The notes: generated by a model not told the origin, from the sequence alone. Positions 44,614-53,566 are shown, numbered from the stretch's first letter. The stretch: 64,000 bases of DNA from Planctomycetota bacterium (GCA_016197205.1 JACPWG010000080.1:1-64000), one strand, 5' to 3'. Translations and numbers: made by a program.

Positions 44614-45831
44614 ATGAACGCCGTCGAACTGCTGGAAATCCTCCGCAACGGAGAAAACTCCGGCGTGGAATTCAAGCGCGACGACATCGAGCCGCGCGAG
44701 CTTTCGAAAGTGCTGGTCGCCTTCGCAAACTTCGAGGGCGGCATGGTGCTCCTCGGCGTGGAGGACGACGGCTCGGTGTCCGGGATCCGGCGGCCCAGCC
44801 TCGAGGAATGGGTGATGCAAGCCTGCCGGGACAAAATCCGCCCGGAGATCATCCCCTTCTACGAGACGGTCGCCCTCGAGGACGGCCGGAGGGTCGCCAT
44901 CGTCCGGGTCACCGGCGGCGCCAACCGGCCGTACGCCCTCTACCATCACCAGCAGAGTACGTATTGCATCCGCGTGGGCTCGATCGTCCGCGAAGCGAGT
45001 CGCGAAGAGCTGCAGCGACTCTTCCAGACCAGCGGCGCCGTGCGCTTCGAGCTGAAGCCCGTGTCCGGCAGCACGCTGGCCGATCTGGACCGCGACCGAC
45101 TCGTCAACTACTTCCAGGAGATCCGCGCCCAAGCCGTCCCCGAAGCCACCGATGCGCCCGGGTGGGAAAAGCTCTTGGTCAACACGGAGCTCATGGTGCG
45201 AGATGCGGACCGGGCGGTTCCGACCGTGGCCGGCATGCTCCTTTTCGGCTCGCGTCCGAGTCGTTGGCTCCCTCAGTCCGGGATCAGCGCCATGGCCTTT
45301 CCGGGAACGGCGAAGGACTACGCCACAAAAGACAGGCGGGTGATCCACGGGCCGCTCGTGGCGTTGAAACGCGGGATTCAGGTCCTGTCCCCTGGGATCG
45401 TCGAGGAGGCCAGGGAGTTCGTCGCTCGCAACGCGCCTGCCACCGTGACCGTCAGCGAGAAGAACGGCAAGGAAACGCGGCCCGCCTATCCGCCCGACGC
45501 GGTTTGGGAAGCGCTGATCAACGCCCTCTGCCACCGCGACTATACCATCTCCGTGACCGACGTCGAGCTGGCTCTCTATCACGATCGGCTCGAAGTCATC
45601 AGTCCCGGAGGCCTTCCCAACACGATCACCGTGGAGCGCATGAAGGCCGGATGCCGGGCCAGCCGAAACGAGCTGATCGCGAACGTCATGCGAGACTACG
45701 GCTATGTCGACCGCATGGGCCTCGGAGTTCCGACCAAGATCATCAAGAGCATGGTGGCCCACACCGGTCGGGAACCCGACCTGGTGCAAGACGAAGCGAA
45801 AACGAGCTTCACCGTCCGCTTGTTCCGGTAG
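44614..45831 (+). CDS. Schlafen/AlbA_2-domain ATP-binding protein
   Basis: 405 aa from ATG 44614 (GGAG 7 nt upstream). The N-terminal AlbA_2/Schlafen-type domain (residues ~1-120) shows ESGVEFK-like NSGVEFKRDD, ALVAFANFEGGMVLLGVEDDGSVSG and AIVRVTGGANRPYALYHH. The C-terminal half has an HATPase-like COG2865 core with EALINALCHRDY, VELALYHDRLEVISPGGLPN and RNELIANVMRDYGYVDRMGLGV. Proteins of this type are often called transcriptional regulators and many occur in defence islands. It lies between two DGR-type sensor genes on the same strand. Role unknown. Confidence 0.8.
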   Translation: MNAVELLEILRNGENSGVEFKRDDIEPRELSKVLVAFANFEGGMVLLGVEDDGSVSGIRRPSLEEWVMQACRDKIRPEIIPFYETVALEDGRRVAIVRVTGGANRPYALYHHQQSTYCIRVGSIVREASREELQRLFQTSGAVRFELKPVSGSTLADLDRDRLVNYFQEIRAQAVPEATDAPGWEKLLVNTELMVRDADRAVPTVAGMLLFGSRPSRWLPQSGISAMAFPGTAKDYATKDRRVIHGPLVALKRGIQVLSPGIVEEAREFVARNAPATVTVSEKNGKETRPAYPPDAVWEALINALCHRDYTISVTDVELALYHDRLEVISPGGLPNTITVERMKAGCRASRNELIANVMRDYGYVDRMGLGVPTKIIKSMVAHTGREPDLVQDEAKTSFTVRLFR

Positions 45832-45908
45832 TGCCGCGTGATCAGCCCTTTCAAGGTCAGCCCGATCCGCGCTTTCAACGCCGGCTCTCCGCCCGATCAG
45901 CGACACAA

Positions 45909-46092
45909 GCCCCGAAGGGGCAAGAGAATGTAGCCAGGGGCAACGCCCCTGGAACTGGACGTGGAGGAGTCGAGCCCCGGAGGGGCGAGAGAATCCAAGG
46001 CCTCTCTCTCGCCCCTCCGGGGCTCGAATTTCTCGCGATGCCGATTCCAGGGCCTTCGGCCCTGGCTACATTCTCCCGGCCCCTACGGGGCC
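45909..46092. mobile_element. REPIN (transposase-less REP doublet)
   Basis: Left REP: GCCCCGAAGGGGC, AATGTAGCCAGGGGC, GAGCCCCGGAGGGGCGAGAG. Right REP, inverted: TCTCGCCCCTCCGGGGCTCG, TTCCAGGGCCTTCGGCCCTGG, CTACATTCTCCCGGCCCC. It equals the flanks of the REPtron at 40198..40880 with the gene deleted, and fills the gap before the third variable gene. Confidence 0.85.
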
Positions 46093-46160
46093 TTCGGTTC
46101 GAGCCCGGGAGAAGTTGCTTCCCGAATCCCGATGTCGGTCACCTTGAAAGGGCTGGCCGC

Positions 46161-49100
46161 GTGATCCACATCCTCGCCGATTCGCCCCAGCAGAAGGGCG
46201 AGCACTTCGAGCGCTTCATCGGCCGGCTCCTCGCCCGGCTCGGCTACCAGAACGTCAACTACCGCGTCCGCAAGCCCGAGGAGCTGGACCTCACGGCGGA
46301 GAGCGTCGCCCAGCCCGGTGTCCACTGCGTCTGCGAGTGCAAGGCGCACCGTCAGGACATCCCCCTGGCCGACGTCGCCGCCTTCTTCGGCAAGTTCATG
46401 GCCGCGCGCCTCGCCGAGCCCGACCTGACTGGCTTCTTCTTCACCCTCTCCGCGCTGACCGGCGACGCCCGGGGCTTCTACGAAAACCTCCGCGCCAGGG
46501 ACGAGGCCCTCGCCCGGCACTTCCGGGTATGCGATCCGCGCGACATCGTCGGCATGCTCATCCTGCAGGAGGGCCTCGTCCCGGCCGCCGCCGTCGAGCG
46601 GCAGGCCAAGGTCCTCTCCGCGCAGCCCGCGGGCCCGACCGACCTGGTGGTCTGGGCCGCGGCCCCCCACTGGGTGCAACGGTTCGGGGCTGGCGCCTCC
46701 GCCGGCGGCGACCTCGTCGAGGAGGTGGCCGTCTTCGACGCCGGCGGCCGGCTCGTGCCGACGGACGCCGCGAGGCCCATCGCAGGCGCCTTCGCTCCCG
46801 ACGCGCGGCTCGTCGCGAACCAGCGGGGCGGCGTCGCCCCGCCGCCGCGCACCGAGGCCGAAATGCTCGATCGCTACCTCGAGGTCGTGTTCCAGGCGAA
46901 CCGATACCTGCCGATCCACGGCCTGGAGACGAACCTCCGCGTCCCGCTCGAGCTCGACCGCATCTACGTCTCGCTCACGGCGCGCGCGGGCGCCATGGAA
47001 GGCCGCATGTCCAAGGACGGCATCGACGCCGGTGCGCCCGCCCCCGCCCCCGCGTCCTCCCCCTCACCCGCCCCCTTCGCCGGCGAGCCGATCCCGTTCG
47101 CGGGCGCCTTCGCCCTCGCGGAGGAGCACGGCTACCACGGCCTCGTGGTCCTCGGCGATCCCGGCTCGGGCAAGACCACGGCCCTCCGCTACGCGGCGCT
47201 CGCCTTGACCGGAAAGGCGCCCCGCGACCTCCACGTGGCTTTCAAGAGCGCGCGCCTCCCCGTCCTCGTGCCTTTGCGGAAGGTCCAGGACTTCGACTGC
47301 CCCCTCCCGGTCCTGCTCTGCGCGCTCCACGCGACGCCGGAGCTCCCGCTCACGCCCGCCTTTTTCGATCGGCTCCTGACCCGAAAGCAGTGCGCGCTCC
47401 TCCTCGACGGCCTCGACGAGGTGCCGACTGCCGAGCATCGCAAGCACGTCTGCGCGCGCATCGAGGAATTCCGCTGCGCCTACCCGGGCAATCTCTTCGT
47501 CCTGTCCTCGCGCTTCGCGGGCTATCGGGGAGACGCGCGCCTGCCCGGGCACTACCTCGAGCTGCAGCTTCAGGACTTCGACGAAGCGCAGGTTCGGCGC
47601 TTTCTCGAGCTGTGGTACACGGAGGTCGAGACGCGCGTGCGAGAGGACAGCGAGCACTGGCGCGCCTACGCGCTGCGGCAGGCGGCGGATGTCTTCGACG
47701 CCGTCCGGAATCGACCGGACCTGAAGCGCCTCGCCACGAACCCGCTCATGCTGCAGATCCTGGCCCTGGTGCACCGGGACCGCGGCCTGATGCCGGAGAC
47801 CCGCGTGCGCCTGTACGCCGAGTGCATCGACGTGCTCCTGGAACACTGGGATCGCGCGAAAGGGATCGACGTGCCGCTCACCGTGGACCAGGCGCGCCAG
47901 GTCCTCCAGCCGCTGGCCTTGTGGATGCACGGCGTCGAGGGCCGCACGACCGCGCCCGGCGAGGACGTGCGCCGGCTCCTCACGCCGTATCTGGAAAAGA
48001 TCGCCGGCGATCGCGCCCGCGCCCAGGACCAGCTCGACCGGTTGCTCCGAAGCGTCCGCGACCGCAGCGGTCTCTTCACCGGGTACGACGTGGACCAGTA
48101 CGGCTTCCAGCACCTCAGCTTCCAGGAGTACCTCGCCGCGGAGCAGGTCCGCAACACGGCGAACTTCGAGCCGCTCATTGCCCACTTCAACGAGAGCTGG
48201 TGGCGGGAGCCGACGCTCTTGACGGTCGGGCTCGGCAACCCGTCGGTGTTCGAGCCCTTCATGGAAAAGCTGCTCGCCGCGCCCGCCTTCGAACGGCACA
48301 CCGACTTCGTGCTTGCGTGCGTGCGCGAGGCCCTGGTGAAATCGGCCGCGCCGTTCGCCAGGGTCGTGGACGGGCGGCACTACGGCTGGAAGACCCAGTA
48401 CAACGCCGTGCTGGCCCTCGGCGAACTCGGTTCGGGGGAGGCGCAATCGGCGCTGACGCGCGCGCTGAAGCACAAGAACCGCACCGTCGCCGGCGCGGCG
48501 CGCCAAGCCCTCGCGGGCCTCGGCGCGTTGCAGAAGGTCGCCGCCGAGGCCCGGCTTCCCGTCGGCAGGTCGCCGGGCGCCCTGCCGGTTCAGTACGTAC
48601 ACGAGAAGGACGGATCGGAGCTGCTCCTCGTCCCGGCGGGCGAGTTCTTCCTGGGCAGCGATCGCGCTCACGGCGACGAGCGGCCGCGCCACATTGTGAG
48701 GCTGAACGCCTATTTCATCGGGCGAAATCCCGTCACGAACGCCCAGTTCGAGCGATTCGTGAAAGCGACCGGCTATTCCGAGTGGCCGGGCGGCGGGAAG
48801 CGGTTCGACGCCCCGAATCAGCCGGTGGTGACCGTGTCCTGGGCTGATGCGCGGGCGTACTGCGAATGGGCGGGTGTCCGGCTGCCGACGGAGGCCGAGT
48901 GGGAGAAGGCCGCCCGCGGGACGGATGATCGGGAGTACCCGTGGGGGAACGAGCCACCCACGGAGCGGCTGGCGAACTTCGGGATGAACGTCGGCAACAC
49001 CACACCCATCGGGAGCTACCCCGAGGGCGCGTCGCCGTACGGTTGCCTCGACATGGCGGGGAACGTGTGGGAGTGGTGCAGCAGCCTCTATCGACCGTAC

Positions 49101-49277
49101 CGCTACGACGCTGCCGACGGACGCGAAGACCCGACCGCAGACGGCGCCCGCGTGTTGCGCGGCGGTGCTTGGGTTAGCGATAGAATGGTCGTCCGCGCCG
49201 CTTACCGCAACGACGATGGTCCCGGCTATCGTGTTGATTTCGTCGGGTTTCGGGTCGTCGTTGGCGCAGGGGTCTGA
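46161..49277 (+). CDS. PD-(D/E)XK nuclease-like / NACHT ATPase / FGE-lectin fusion, DGR-type variable protein 3
   Basis: 1038 aa from GTG 46161, chosen for AAAGGG 8 nt upstream and because codons further up read through the REPIN. Instead of a caspase the N-terminus is a restriction-endonuclease-like domain (GEHFERFIGRLLARLGYQNV, Asp43 in ELDLT, E59-C-K61 in CVCECKAH). NACHT P-loop GDPGSGKT (332-339), Walker B LLLDGLDE (~413-420), FQHLSFQEYLAAEQV, and a HEAT-like stretch (TQYNAVLALGELGSGEAQSAL) follow. The FGE-type domain is ~815-1038 (PAGEFFLG, RLPTEAEWEKAARG, CLDMAGNVWEWCSS). The variable tail begins at residue 997. A nuclease effector coupled to the same sensor type as genes 1 and 2. Confidence 0.87.
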   Translation: MIHILADSPQQKGEHFERFIGRLLARLGYQNVNYRVRKPEELDLTAESVAQPGVHCVCECKAHRQDIPLADVAAFFGKFMAARLAEPDLTGFFFTLSALTGDARGFYENLRARDEALARHFRVCDPRDIVGMLILQEGLVPAAAVERQAKVLSAQPAGPTDLVVWAAAPHWVQRFGAGASAGGDLVEEVAVFDAGGRLVPTDAARPIAGAFAPDARLVANQRGGVAPPPRTEAEMLDRYLEVVFQANRYLPIHGLETNLRVPLELDRIYVSLTARAGAMEGRMSKDGIDAGAPAPAPASSPSPAPFAGEPIPFAGAFALAEEHGYHGLVVLGDPGSGKTTALRYAALALTGKAPRDLHVAFKSARLPVLVPLRKVQDFDCPLPVLLCALHATPELPLTPAFFDRLLTRKQCALLLDGLDEVPTAEHRKHVCARIEEFRCAYPGNLFVLSSRFAGYRGDARLPGHYLELQLQDFDEAQVRRFLELWYTEVETRVREDSEHWRAYALRQAADVFDAVRNRPDLKRLATNPLMLQILALVHRDRGLMPETRVRLYAECIDVLLEHWDRAKGIDVPLTVDQARQVLQPLALWMHGVEGRTTAPGEDVRRLLTPYLEKIAGDRARAQDQLDRLLRSVRDRSGLFTGYDVDQYGFQHLSFQEYLAAEQVRNTANFEPLIAHFNESWWREPTLLTVGLGNPSVFEPFMEKLLAAPAFERHTDFVLACVREALVKSAAPFARVVDGRHYGWKTQYNAVLALGELGSGEAQSALTRALKHKNRTVAGAARQALAGLGALQKVAAEARLPVGRSPGALPVQYVHEKDGSELLLVPAGEFFLGSDRAHGDERPRHIVRLNAYFIGRNPVTNAQFERFVKATGYSEWPGGGKRFDAPNQPVVTVSWADARAYCEWAGVRLPTEAEWEKAARGTDDREYPWGNEPPTERLANFGMNVGNTTPIGSYPEGASPYGCLDMAGNVWEWCSSLYRPYRYDAADGREDPTADGARVLRGGAWVSDRMVVRAAYRNDDGPGYRVDFVGFRVVVGAGV

Positions 49278-49337
49278 AATTTGGCGTTTTGGAATTTGGA
49301 ATTTGGAGACGCGGGGGACTGGGGGCGGAGCCCCCAG
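49149..49337 (+). other. Variable repeat 3 (VR) and downstream hairpin
   Basis: Constant blocks RVLRGGAW, VRAAYR, P, YR, VGFRVVVGAGV alternate with a third set of residues (VSDRMV, NDDG, VDF). Perfect hairpin CTGGGGGC-GGA-GCCCCCAG at 49319..49337, 42 bp after the stop. The GTCTGAAATT anchor is conserved. Confidence 0.72.
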
Positions 49338-49384
49338 CGGCGGCGCGGCGCGGGCCCGATGCGCTGGGACGCGCAGGCCCTCAC

Positions 49385-51595
49385 TCACGCCCCCGGCCCG
49401 AATGCCGTCAGCTCCCCCGCCAGCCGCACACCCCTCGCCTCGACCTCGAGCCGCACGACCCCGACCTCGCGTGCGATCCAAAGCCGTCTGCGCCCGCGCA
49501 CCAGCCCCGACTTCACGTCGCGGAACGACGACTCCAGCACGCGCGCGGCATACGCGCCGGCCGGCGTCCGCACAGGCTCTTCCCCCTGCCACGAGTGCCT
49601 GCCCGCCAGCCCCCACCCCATGCCGAAGAGCTCGTCCCGCCACGAGGCGAACAGCCCCGCGCCGGCCGACCGCGTTTCCCACGAGAGCCCCGGCGCGTAC
49701 AGGAACGGGATGGGGTCCGAGCCGATCCCCAGCCCGTCCAGCAGAAGCGCGCCGCCCCGCGCGGCGGCGGCGGACTCCGGGTCGCCGATCCGGAGCAGGC
49801 CATTCCCCGACGAGAGAGCGCGCCGCGCCGTGCGCGTCCCGGCCGACGCGAAGAGCCACGCCGCGGCAGCGAGGTCGCGCCGCACGACCCACTCTTCCTC
49901 CCAGCGCGACGTCCCGTGCTCCGCCGCGTAACGCCACCGCAGCCACTCGACGAGCGGCCACCAGGCCGCGCCGGCCGCCGCCTCCGCCTCGTCGTAGCGC
50001 CGCACGAGGTCCCCCTCGCGCGGGCGCGCGTCCAGCTCCAGCGCCTCCCCCTCAGGTGTTCGCCGTAGATACGCCGCGAAGACCGCAGGGCAGGTCGCGG
50101 CCCCGGATGCGTTGGTGTCCTGGAGCTGGAAGTGCACGTGCGGCTCCGGGGAGCGACCGGAGTTGCCGCATTGTCCGAGGACCTGACCGGCCGCGACCGC
50201 GTCCCCCTCCTTCACGGCGAAGCTGCCCTTGCGAAAGTGGGAGAGCTCGCTGTACTCGCCGCCGTGGTCGAGGACGAGGTGGTTCCCCCACGGTTCGGAT
50301 GAGTTGATCGCCGGGGGCTCGTTGTCGGCCACGCCGTCCACGAGCCGCACGATCTTTCCCGCCGCGGGCGCCAACACCGGGGCGCCGAAGGCGTGGAAGT
50401 CTTCCGCGCGGACGCCGTGCCCTTTGCAGTGGCGCCCCTCCTCGTCCACGACGATGAAGTCCCACGCGTGCCGAAATGGACCCTGATGCGTCGTGGGGCC
50501 GTCGCACCCCTGGCTGACGCGCCAGGCGCCGAAGAGCGGAAGCTGGAGGCGCGTCCGCGGCCGTGCGCCCGCCGCGCGGAGTGCGCGCCACCAGGCCAGA
50601 TGCTCCTCCGGCCGGTGCAGTCGATCGGCGGGGACGAGCGTGAGGCCCAGCTCGCGCGCGGGCAGGAACCCGGACGTGAGCGGGAGCAGGAAGAGGAGCG
50701 AGACGAGATTGAACGGAGCGGCGACGGGTGGGAGGCTGAACGGAGCGAGGAGGGCCTCCACCGCGACCGCGACGACCGCGGCGACCACCGCGCCGGCGAC
50801 TGCGTACAGGACCGACGCCCGAGACGGGACGAGGAAGTAGCCGCCGAGGGCGAGCGCGACGAGGACGGCGTTGAACCCGCCCGGTCCCGCTGCCACATGG
50901 GGCACGGGCACGCCCGCCACGCCGAGCGTCAGGAAGGCCGTGATCGCGCCAAGGAGGGCGGCGGCGGCCGCGAGTCGTGAGTAGGAGACGAGCCCCGCGA
51001 CGCAGAGCAGGCCGGCGAGGACGGAGTCTTGGAAAAAGCACGAGCCGACCGAACGGAGAAGCCCCTGGATCTCGCGAGGCAGGAGGTCGCGTAGGAGTCC
51101 GTCGACCGCGCCGATCGGGAGCGCGGGCGGGCGCGCGAGGGCGAGGTCCGGGAGCGCGGTCGCGAGTGCGTCTTGCGCGGCGCCGCCGACCCAGGCGACG
51201 AGGACGAAGGCGAGGCTGAGCGCGGGGAGGTTCCAGCGTGCGCCCAGCGAGGCGAGGAGCGCCGCAAGGACGAGCGCGGAGGCGGCCGACGCCGCGGCGA
51301 GGAAGCAGAGCAGGGGGAGCGTTGTCGCGTGATGGCTTCCCCACGCGAGGCCGACGAGCAGGCCGTTCGTCGCGAAGATGCCGGCGTCGAGGTACGCGGG
51401 CGGGACCCGCAGCGCGTGCGCGGCGAGCGTTGCGGAGACGGCGCCGACCAGGCCGAGCAGGCCGACGCCGGGCTCGAGGCAGGTCGCGGCGAGGAACACG
51501 GCGCCGCAGAGCGGGTTGTCGCAGAAGAGCACCTGGCCGTAGCCGCGGAGGACGCGGCGTGCGAGGGCGACGGCGGCCTCAGGATTCCATAGCAT
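49385..51595 (-). CDS. Urea transporter fused to M23 metallopeptidase domain
   Basis: 736 aa. Residues 1-~325 form about ten transmembrane segments of the urea transporter (UT) family: GYGQVLFCDNPLCGAVFLAA and YLDAGIFATNGLLVGLAWG in the first half, and AGVPVPHVAAGPGGFNAVLVALALGGYFL in the second, showing the internal repeat. The C-terminal ~390 residues hold a LytM/M23 peptidase: THQGPFRHAWDF (zinc His region), APVLAPAAGKIVRLVDG, NHLVLDHGGEYSELSHF and HVHFQL (the HxH ligand pair), then a long uncharacterised tail. UT-M23 fusions are known in some GC-rich bacteria. Why urea uptake is tied to a peptidoglycan or peptide hydrolase is unclear. Confidence 0.85.
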   Translation of the reverse strand: MLWNPEAAVALARRVLRGYGQVLFCDNPLCGAVFLAATCLEPGVGLLGLVGAVSATLAAHALRVPPAYLDAGIFATNGLLVGLAWGSHHATTLPLLCFLAAASAASALVLAALLASLGARWNLPALSLAFVLVAWVGGAAQDALATALPDLALARPPALPIGAVDGLLRDLLPREIQGLLRSVGSCFFQDSVLAGLLCVAGLVSYSRLAAAAALLGAITAFLTLGVAGVPVPHVAAGPGGFNAVLVALALGGYFLVPSRASVLYAVAGAVVAAVVAVAVEALLAPFSLPPVAAPFNLVSLLFLLPLTSGFLPARELGLTLVPADRLHRPEEHLAWWRALRAAGARPRTRLQLPLFGAWRVSQGCDGPTTHQGPFRHAWDFIVVDEEGRHCKGHGVRAEDFHAFGAPVLAPAAGKIVRLVDGVADNEPPAINSSEPWGNHLVLDHGGEYSELSHFRKGSFAVKEGDAVAAGQVLGQCGNSGRSPEPHVHFQLQDTNASGAATCPAVFAAYLRRTPEGEALELDARPREGDLVRRYDEAEAAAGAAWWPLVEWLRWRYAAEHGTSRWEEEWVVRRDLAAAAWLFASAGTRTARRALSSGNGLLRIGDPESAAAARGGALLLDGLGIGSDPIPFLYAPGLSWETRSAGAGLFASWRDELFGMGWGLAGRHSWQGEEPVRTPAGAYAARVLESSFRDVKSGLVRGRRRLWIAREVGVVRLEVEARGVRLAGELTAFGPGA

Positions 51596-51662
51596 CGCTC
51601 AGCGTCCTCGGTGGCCGGCACTACGACCCTAGTCGGAGTCTGACTCCGGTCCGAACCCGTTC

Positions 51663-51739
51663 GTAGTTCCGCCTTCAGGCGGATCGTTTCCGAGCATGGC
51701 CACCGCATCGCAGCACGCCCCGCCTGAAGGCGGAACTAC
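51663..51739. repeat. Inverted pair of GTAGTTCCGCCTTCAGGCGG palindromes
   Basis: GTAGTTCCGCCTTCAGGCGG at 51663..51682 and its exact complement at 51720..51739, each with an internal palindrome CCGCCTTCAGGCGG. The same pair, in reversed order, lies at 61249..61268 and 61350..61369. The rest of the gap 51596..52221 holds words GGAACCGCGACCGTGAGGG (51970) and its mirror near 52160, and no gene. Confidence 0.75.
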
Positions 51740-52221
51740 AAACAGCGCCGTGGCCTTCGGGAACCCGCTGCCTGGCCTAGGGTCGGCGAGGTCGCGCCTC
51801 TTCGCGGCAAGACGAAACACGCCGAGCGCGCCGGTTCTTGCGACGATGTTTGAGCCTCGAACACGATGCCTGGGGGCGCTGGCCTCCGGCCCGCGCGACC
51901 CGCCTCAAGATGCCCGGCCACGCGACCCGTCCGCTGTGGTCGGCACGATCCCGCTCACGGGCCACCGATTCCGAAGCGGAACCGCGACCGTGAGGGCGCG
52001 GCCTCGGCGGGTCCTCGGGCACCCTGGCGTGCGACCCCGCCGACGGGCCCGCGACCGCCCGAGGCTCGGTGGGAATCGGCGACGCGGCCGAACCTCGCGT
52101 GTCCGCTCTGCGGGTTTGAATACCTGGGGCGAGATACAGCACGGCGTTTTGGGCGCACGCCGCGGGACCGCTCGCTCACGCTCGCGGTTCCGTTGGGGAT
52201 GCCCATCGAGGATCGCATGGC

Positions 52222-53562
52222 TTACGACCGCAGGTGGTCCGGGACCCGCTCCAGCTCCTTCACGTACGCGGTGTCCTCCCGGCGGCGGAGCAGCTCGACA
52301 CGGCCGTCGGTGATCAGGACCACGGCGGGCCGGAAGTGGATGAACTGCATCGATTGCGTGAAATTGTACGCCCCGACGTTTTTGATCACGAGCGCGTCGC
52401 CGCGCCGGAGCGGGGGGAGCGAAACGGACTGCCGGAGGCAATCGATCTGCATGCAGAGCGGGCCGTAGAGGTGGACGTCCTCGGCCATCGTCCCGCCTTC
52501 CTGCGCCGCCACGACGTCGTGGCGGTACCACCACGCGGTCGGCAGGACGTTCACGCCGGCGTCGATCACGACGCCCTTTTCGCCGTTTCGCAACCGCTTC
52601 ACGGAGACGACCGTCGCAGCCAGCGACATCGCCTCGTCGACGAGTGCGCGCCCGGGCTCCAGGATGAGGCGCGGCAGGTCGCCGGGCTTCCAGTGGCCGC
52701 GGAGGAGCGCCGGACAGATGGCTTCCGCGTACTCGTCGAAGGTCGGGCAGGACTGTTCGCCCGGCACCCAGGCGGATTGAAGCGTGTTCCGCGAGGCGTA
52801 CCCGCCGCCGAGATCGACGTACTCGAGCTTGATCCCCAGCTCCGTCTGCAGGAGGCCGGCGAGGTATACGAGCTTTTCGGTCGCGGTCGTGTAGACGCGC
52901 GTGTCGTTCACGTAGGTCCCGACGTGACAGTGGAGGCCGACGACGCGGATGCACCCGGAGGCGACCGCGCGCTTGCAGGCCTCGAACGCCTGGGCCGACT
53001 CGTAGTTGAACCCGAACCGGTCCCAGGGCGGGTAGTTCACCTCCACGTTGACCCGCAGCCCGATGTCGACCGGCCGCCCGCGCCCCTCCGCCAGCTCTTC
53101 GATTTGGAACAGCTCGTCGTACGAATCGACGTTCACGCGCGAGCCCAGCTCGAGGGCGGTCGCGAGCTCTTCCCGCGTCTTCAGCGGACCGTTGAAAACA
53201 ATGCGGTCCCCGGGCACGCCGAGCGACCGCGCGATTTCGTACTCGAAACCCGACACGACCTCCGCCCATGCGCCCTCGCGATGGAGGATGGCGCAGACGC
53301 CGGAGAGGTAATTGGTCTTGTAGGAGTAGGCGAGCTGCACGCGCGGGTAGCGGAGGGCGAAGGCCCGCTGCATCTCGCGGCAGCGGCGGCGGAGCGTCCC
53401 CTCGGACACCACCCAGAGGGGGGAGCCCCAGCGGGCCAGGAGGTCCCGGACCGGGACGCCGTCGATGGAGCCGAGCGGCACGACCGCGGCCGGCCGCCCG
53501 AACTTGTTCATCATGCCGACGGCTTGGCGCAGGATCGTCGGCTTCTCGTAGGGAGCGCGCAA
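52222..53562 (-). CDS. PLP-dependent group IV decarboxylase (LysA/Orn-decarboxylase fold)
   Basis: 446 aa if TTG 53562 is used (4 bp after the ATP-grasp stop, AAGGA upstream); ATG 53514 is an alternative. It decarboxylates a diamino or related acid through a PLP-lysine: AYSYKTNYL gives the Schiff-base Lys82, LHCHVGTYV the phosphate/base-stacking His block, DLGGGY and EPGRALV the PLP-phosphate sites, and YGPLCMQID the catalytic Cys loop of the partner subunit. It resembles diaminopimelate decarboxylase, but as last gene of a PqqD/ATP-grasp operon the substrate is probably something else, perhaps a peptide-bound or ligated amino acid. Confidence 0.8.
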   Translation of the reverse strand: MRAPYEKPTILRQAVGMMNKFGRPAAVVPLGSIDGVPVRDLLARWGSPLWVVSEGTLRRRCREMQRAFALRYPRVQLAYSYKTNYLSGVCAILHREGAWAEVVSGFEYEIARSLGVPGDRIVFNGPLKTREELATALELGSRVNVDSYDELFQIEELAEGRGRPVDIGLRVNVEVNYPPWDRFGFNYESAQAFEACKRAVASGCIRVVGLHCHVGTYVNDTRVYTTATEKLVYLAGLLQTELGIKLEYVDLGGGYASRNTLQSAWVPGEQSCPTFDEYAEAICPALLRGHWKPGDLPRLILEPGRALVDEAMSLAATVVSVKRLRNGEKGVVIDAGVNVLPTAWWYRHDVVAAQEGGTMAEDVHLYGPLCMQIDCLRQSVSLPPLRRGDALVIKNVGAYNFTQSMQFIHFRPAVVLITDGRVELLRRREDTAYVKELERVPDHLRS

Positions 53563-53566
53563 GGGG

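Noticed and set aside
44520..46160. A 547-codon upstream extension of the third variable protein
   Set aside because: It runs antisense-like through the Schlafen gene in another frame and through a REPIN; a GTG with ribosome site at 46161 gives a protein matching its two relatives in length.
47064..49961. 965-codon minus-strand frame opposite the third NACHT-FGE gene
   Set aside because: Shadow frame; no motifs and it crosses two real genes.
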